NCBI GenBank assembly: GCA_022376515.1
Contig: WTXI01000479.1
Coordinates: forward strand, 1 to 22,523
Length of the DNA: 22,523 nucleotides
Reading direction: 5' to 3'
From: Lactifluus volemus
Lineage: Eukaryota > Basidiomycota > Agaricomycetes > Russulales > Russulaceae
Shown here one piece after another: positions 18,049 through 22,523 of the stretch. The notes under the pieces were generated by a model. That model was not told the origin of the DNA, did no database searches, and was given only the letters and a program-made list of their open reading frames with translations. Position numbers and translations under genes: made by a program. The stretch's first letter is position 1, and every line of letters begins with the position of its first letter.

Positions 18049-20028
18049 TCAATTCTCGAAGCGCATGCGTTCCTCCGCAAGAATAGAGGCCGCCTCTGGA
18101 AAACGCGGAGTGACTATGCACTCGTACGGCACAGGGTGCTGCATCCCATTACGTCAGCTCGAGGTTTGAAACTCCTTGGCCAGAAAGAAAGAGAGAGAAC
18201 TTCACACGATCAAGCCTACAATCACGAGCGTGTCCGTGTCCGGTTTTATTTCCCTCCCATTGTCATCCCGCGCACGCTCGATGTTGGCCGCCCACAACAT
18301 CCGTGCGGTGTTATAAAGAGCGTATTGTTAGCCAGATCCCCAGCTACGCAGACCCGCCGGCCGAATCCAAACGAGACGTGTCCTTGCCGATTCGTTTCTA
18401 GAGGTCCAGACGATAACCCTCCGTGCTCGTCGTCGAGGTGTCGCTCTGGTCGGAACTGATCGGGCGTCTTGACCGAATACGGCTCGGTCGTGATTGCAGG
18501 TGCCAGATGTTGGCCATGCAGACGGTGCCTTTGGGTACGAACGTGCCTTGTACCAATCTTTTCGCTTGAGGCACGGGGTATACCAAATGGCGTGGAAGGG
18601 CGCCAGCGAAGGATCTCTTTGATGATCGCGTGCAGGTACGGAAGGCGAGGCTATCGGCAAACGTAGGAAGACGTTCACGGCCGATCACGGCGTCCAATTC
18701 GGCTTGAGCTCGACGCTGCACCTCTGGGAAGGCAATCATAGCCAGAGTCCACCAACTCAGAGTGGTGGCAGTCGTTTCGGAACCAGCAAGACTGTGTGTA
18801 TGATGATACTTTCGTATCTTATCATGTCAAATTACCTAAAAAACATTTTTTTAAATGCATGCTTACTATAAGACTCCAGCCAGGAATGTCATTTCGGGAT
18901 CGCTGAGACGATTGTGATCAGGACGCTGTAACAACGACGCGCCGAAACTCGGACGGTCCGATCCATTGGCCTACAGCAAGTCATCTCGTCAGCTGGGATA
19001 GCTATGGGCTATCTCATAATGTCAACTGCATACAAGGTCAACTCTGACACGATTGAGAAGGCCTTGAAACATTTCATAGTCCTCAGTGTACTGTCGTAAG
19101 CCTTCCCTCTTCCATCTTGCGAATCTTTCAAGTACCTCCAAGTCAGCACACGCAGCGAGGTAGATAAAGAAATCCCAAGACCTTTCGGGAATATACATCA
19201 TCCAGGGGAATATGTTGACCAAAAAGGACTCGGGGGTTGCGGCGTGGTTGATACGATTAAAGTGTTGCTCGATTCTTTCTATGGTTTGATTATGCTCTGA
19301 CGTAGTAAGTGTCGGGTAGTCGTAAACGATGGACATGATCGTGGACGCCGCTAGACGCTGAAATTCCTTATCTCGATTACAGCTCGCAGAGGACGACAGA
19401 ACCGACAAGGCCAAAATCGTGGCTTCTTTCATCTGAATAGGATGATAATTTCGCACTGCCCTTTTGGTGAGAGCTTCGTGCGCGGCGCGGCGCATGCGAC
19501 GCCAGCTATATAAAAAGGACGACAATGAGTTGACTCGTTTTTTTATTAAAAAAATAAGGAGTGGTACTCACCGCTCGCCGTTAGTCTGAAACGGGAGCAG
19601 TAGATTATTGGTAAGTACTTTTTGCACCATGACAAAGTGGGGTCGGTCCGAATATTTTCCTGCTCGGCATTCAAGGAGACTAAAGGCCGCCTTGAGACTG
19701 TTGAGAACGATGGTGGGCTGTCCGGCGGCGTCAAGATACATGATTTCTCCTCAAATAGACGTCAGTCCACCTAGTTTGGCATCCCGCTGATAATGAATGA
19801 GTGAGCGAAGGACTTACCAAAGCCTTCCTTACAGTTTTTCGAGAGTAACCAGTGTTTATCCATCAGCTGGAGCGTATTCCCAATGATGGGTAGGCGTCTA
19901 GGGCCAGGAGGCAGATTTCTCCAAGGACTTGTAATATAAGACGCAGTCGCGAAGATGATAAATAATGCGAGCGAGATATTCATTATCAAAGTTTCGTGCT
20001 GCCAAATTGACAGAATCGAGAGTCCCAT
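18049..20028 (-). pseudogene. Cytochrome P450 monooxygenase, six exons, exon 5 frameshifted
   Basis: Translation starts at ATG 20028 (MGLSILSIW; a second Met at 19983 is possible). A membrane anchor (NISLALFIIFATASYI) is followed by the hinge LPPGPRRLPIIGN. Exons: 20028-19818, 19749-19572, 19505-19034, 18970-18867, 18791-18208 and 18138-18049, with GT-AG introns of 62-75 bp. Visible motifs are WRRMRR (helix C), AGSETT (I-helix oxygen activation), KEILRW (ExxR), FRPERH and the haem loop FGFGRRVCVAG with its Cys ligand; the residue two after Cys is Ala rather than the common Gly. Exon 5 needs one-base corrections near 18641, 18545, 18500, 18461 and 18309. The enzyme would be ER-bound and work with a P450 reductase. 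Overall layout recalls large mushroom P450 clans annotated as O-methylsterigmatocystin oxidoreductase-like, but the substrate is unknown. Confidence 0.9.
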
Positions 20029-20869
20029 TGTACCAATGATGGCTGGAATTTTCTTTCGAGAAATCTTGAACTTGAAATCAATGTACACCAGTTCTGATTG
20101 ACCCTGCGGTGCAAAGATAACCACTCGTCCGGGGTCGGCATGAAGAGATGAAGCCGGATGAAAAACGTTTCGGCGCCGCGCTAATGTCGGCCAAACTGGT
20201 CAAAGTTTCAAATACGAAAGTTTGTGCCAATGTGCCAGTGGTGTGTGGTATTGAAAGGTGCGCGCTGGTGAGCAGCAGAGCGGCTGAGGAATGCAGTTCG
20301 ATACATTGCGCCATTTCCCAGCTACGAGAGCTTGCTTGTTATGGAAATCTGAGATACTTTCTATCATCTGCGTGGGAGTGTGGGACAAATAATCACGGGA
20401 TCAACCGGATACCTGGGATATGGACAGTCCGACCACAACAGTCCTCCACAATCAGATGTATACCCTTCACACACCCCAGCATCTGCTAGCCTCAGCCAGC
20501 TGGCCGTCGCAGATGGACAGCCCCTCCATCGCTATGATGATGGAAGCGTTCAAGTTGGTGGGTGGTAGTGCCTCACGGGTGAGTTGCGTGACTGACAAAG
20601 GTGGGTCCGATAGAGTACCTGACATTCTGATGAAATCGGTGGTCGCCCGAGTCGATGTCGCGCCCCTACTCGCTTACGACAGCATTTTCTCATTTTTGGG
20701 CTTGTACGATACTCTCTTAGCCATGCCATTTTTCGCTTGATATTGACCTTATTCATTTCGTAAACGCCCTGCTTCTTCTTACCGAACACTTCAACCACTT
20801 ATAACACGCCACATCGCCCCGCGTCGCCACTTTGAAGGTAATTAAAATGGGCCGCATCAAAGCCTTGAA
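20029..20869. other. Intergenic region upstream of the P450
   Basis: No gene is confidently supported. The first ~300 bp would be the P450 promoter. On the plus strand 20410-20568 reads GYLGYGQSDHNSPPQSDVYP, then SHTPASASLSQLAVADGQ and RYDDGSVQVGGW-stop. This Ser/Pro/Gln-rich stretch looks like the tail of a regulatory protein, but with no clear upstream exon it is only a candidate fragment. From 20570 to 20869 nothing recognisable was seen. Confidence 0.4.
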
Positions 20870-20876
20870 TGGATAT

Positions 20877-21304
20877 CTACTTCTCTTTGTTCATCACGGT
20901 GTGCCTGCCCTCGCTTGTACTGTATGATCTCTTCTCCAACTGAAAGATGGCCAACTGCTCGGTCAGTTCAATGACTCGAGCGTTCTTTTGTTTCAGCGCA
21001 AGTTGCGCTTGATTCATTTGTGCGTTGCACTCCTCTAGCATCTTTTTCAGAGTGTTCAACTGTTGTGCAATGCAGCATTGTCTGCGAGTAGTGAGCTTCG
21101 CTCTCTGGAGAGGATGCGGCGGGTGATTGCAGCGTCGCGCTCTTGTTCGGCGGTGCGGAGTGATGGCTCATTGGCCAGGATCTCTTCGAGATAGTGAGAT
21201 GCCCATGATTTGCATGCACTGCAAGTGCGCGGCTCATGGGTGATAATGTGTAGGCGTTTGTTATAACGCCAGGTAGGTGTGGTGCCAGTGTGTGTGTCTG
21301 ACAT
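20877..21304 (-). pseudogene. CxxC plus coiled-coil accessory ORF (element B copy)
   Basis: From ATG 21304 the reading is MSDTHTGTTPTWRYN, then LHIITHEPRTCSACKSWASH with a CxxC pair, then HYLEEILANEPSLRTAEQE, a charged helix (RDAAITRRILSRERSSLLAD), and after a one-base frame break near 21058 a coiled coil (NTLKKMLEECNAQ; ALKQKNARVIELTEQLA). It matches the element A reading at 4630-4991 in order and spacing (HIITHEPRTC..C; HYLE; PSL; LTEQ). Similarity to A fades after ELTEQLA, near 20940, so the gene is cut short and its last ~20 codons are probably foreign. It lacks the C-to-T stops of the A copy. Function is unknown; a metal-binding, self-associating protein is only suggested by composition. 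Confidence 0.65.
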
Positions 21305-21985
21305 TGGATGTGTTAGAGTGGCAGCGGCACTGCAGGGATTGATTGGGATGTGCAAGTCCAATGTATTAGGGTTGCGTGAGGTCAGATCAGCAGTCCTGCG
21401 GGGGATGCGGGTTTAAAAATAGAGAAGTAATTGAAGGTCCGAGGGCAAAAGTGAACGAAACGAGCGGGGAGAAGACGAAAATGCGAGAAGTCGCACTGCA
21501 CGAGAAGGGGGAAACAAAAACGGGGCAATTCGATGCCCATACAACTGGATTCGATACAGCTATATACCTGTCCATAGTAGCTACTCATATAGCTACTAAT
21601 TGCTGTAATATAGTGTGATATGAAAGATTACGAGTCCGAAAATTGGGAGGTGTCACGAGTGGCGCGCTCGACCCTCAAGTGAGGCTGCGCCCTCCTGAAA
21701 CACGAGAGGGGGCCTCGGAAAATATACTAGAACTAATAAAAGAGATAGTAAGTCATTTCGAAACAGGAAGGGTATAGTAAAACGGTCTGGACGTCCACCC
21801 CCAACAGGGAGCAGACGCGACCCATCCCAGGTGGCTGCCGGCTGCGATGGCATCGCCTTCCTCGGGCTCCTCTGGCCTCCGCAGCCATATCTCCCTCACC
21901 CTCCAACTCCTCTCCAATCGGAGCTGAAAACCAACAAAAAACATTTGCAAGTTTGCAGTTGCGCGTGTTATCTATTCTGTAAGAT
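21305..21985. other. Promoter-like leader and extra DNA between element B pol end and accessory ORF
   Basis: Element A has 264 bp between the pol stop and the accessory ATG; element B has about 780 bp, so about 500 bp are extra here. Read on the minus strand, 21540-21410 is pyrimidine-rich (CTTCTCGCATTTTCGTCTTC) followed by TATTTTTAAACCC and a GCAG acceptor-like site, an arrangement typical of fungal promoters. 21650-21780 starts TGTCACGAGTGGCGCGC and could be a fragment of another LTR, but no second end or duplication was found. No coding region is supported. Confidence 0.4.
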
Positions 21986-22180
21986 CAACCCTGTCTCAGT
22001 GCAGGTAGGTGCCTTAATTAATTTGTGATAGCCAAAGGTTGCTTCCTTAGATGTAGATTGATTGGTTACCATCAGCGATTGCCTGCATCAATTTTTTGAT
22101 GCATGGCAAGGAAGTTCTAGTGGATCTTCAATGCCCATCAGCTGATTCAGCTCTAGGTAAACTCGAAGATTGATACAAGT
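21986..22180 (-). pseudogene. C-terminal end of element B pol and conserved post-pol block
   Basis: On the minus strand 22175-22088 reads RVYLELNQLMGIEDPLELPC and ends HASKN-stop, clearly related to the end of element A pol (LELMGVVDPLDLPHHALKA-stop). The adjoining noncoding DNA down to about 21986 aligns with 5140-5255, including GGTAGGTGCCTTAATTAAT. Similarity stops near 22180, so only the last ~30 codons of pol remain and element B is truncated on both sides. Its CpGs are not depleted, unlike the matching part of A. Confidence 0.75.
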
Positions 22181-22523
22181 GCTATACAATGCAGATGTTT
22201 TTTTTTACACTAAAAACAAGCATGGACCCATTTAACATTGTTGATTTTCAGGAGAAACCATTTATGGGCTACTCCACACTCAGTTTTTGCACGGAAGCCC
22301 CTAGGGTGAATTTCGGGCTTGCTGCGGAATCGCTTCTCATATAAGAATGGTCAGTCCACAAATTCACACCATGAACCTTTCCGCGTATTCGAAGTAACGA
22401 CTTGTGATAACTTTATCACAAAGTAATAATCATCAAACCGAACGGTAGACCCTCACTGCTGATTCAACTGTGCGAGTGTAAGCACCACTCAAAAAGTCGT
22501 ATAGTGGAACACGGGTCATATAT
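22181..22523. other. Unassigned sequence at the right edge
   Basis: No open reading frame, repeat or known motif is supported, apart from a T9 run near 22198 and the palindrome at 22402-22421. It may be host DNA into which element B fragment is joined, or an unrecognised repeat cut by the window end. Confidence 0.35.
22402..22421. promoter_or_regulatory. Palindrome with two facing GATA sites
   Basis: TTGTGATAA, CT, TTATCACAA form a perfect 9-bp inverted repeat. Each arm holds TGATAA, the consensus for fungal GATA factors (nitrogen or iron regulators). A gene beyond the window could use it; no gene is visible within 100 bp. Confidence 0.45.

Noticed and set aside
18028..18459. Plus-strand 143-codon ORF
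   Set aside because: It is antisense to the P450 3' exons, which carry the haem-binding motif on the minus strand.
21650..21985. Solo LTR starting TGTCACGAGTGG
   Set aside because: No matching end, target duplication or second copy in the window; only the start resembles an LTR.

Overview
This looks like a repeat-rich stretch of a filamentous basidiomycete genome, probably Agaricomycetes. Evidence: two genes with many 50-80 bp GT-AG introns, a secreted GH37 trehalase with a hydrophobic C-terminal tail, a membrane-anchored class II-type cytochrome P450, and Ty3/gypsy chromoviruses. No bacterial-type operons, rRNA or tRNA genes were seen.

Layout. (1) 1-1606: the 3' part of a decayed Ty3/gypsy element on the minus strand (element C: integrase C-terminus, chromodomain with Trp-to-stop changes, then an unidentified 3' ORF), cut off at 1606 by an LTR. 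(2) 1607-13729: a minus-strand Ty3/gypsy chromovirus (element A) with ~885-bp LTRs (TGTAAG...CTTACA), a polypurine tract next to the 3' LTR, gag, CCHC knuckle, protease, RT, RNase H, integrase and chromodomain, plus an unusual 2.7-kb 3' region holding remnants of extra ORFs. (3) 13730-14848: host intergenic DNA. (4) 14849-17728 (+): secreted GH37 trehalase, about ten introns, catalytic motifs visible but several one-base frameshifts. (5) 18049-20028 (-): cytochrome P450 in six exons, convergent with the trehalase, with about five one-base frameshifts in exon 5. (6) 20029-20869: intergenic, no confident gene. (7) ~20930-22175: a 3' fragment of a second element related to A (element B): the last ~30 codons of pol and a separate CxxC/coiled-coil ORF. 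(8) 22181-22523: nothing recognised except a paired GATA palindrome.

How it fits together. The host genes are a probable extracellular trehalose-hydrolysing enzyme and a monooxygenase; nothing links them functionally. The most informative signal is in element A. Its 3' LTR and internal DNA up to about 11.34 kb have lost CpG by transition: more than 40 CpGs of the 5' LTR read TpG or CpA in the 3' LTR, and 12 of 15 in-frame stops in pol are TGA. The first 1.5 kb of gag and the 5' LTR stay CpG-rich. The LTRs lack a matching target duplication, and the interrupted integrase does not resume beyond the 5' LTR. Element A therefore appears to be a chimera of an old CpG-mutated copy and a younger copy, made either by ectopic recombination or by assembly misjoining. 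The second notable item is the 3' accessory ORF shared by A and B, with a CxxC/coiled-coil module and two further modules I cannot place in a known family.
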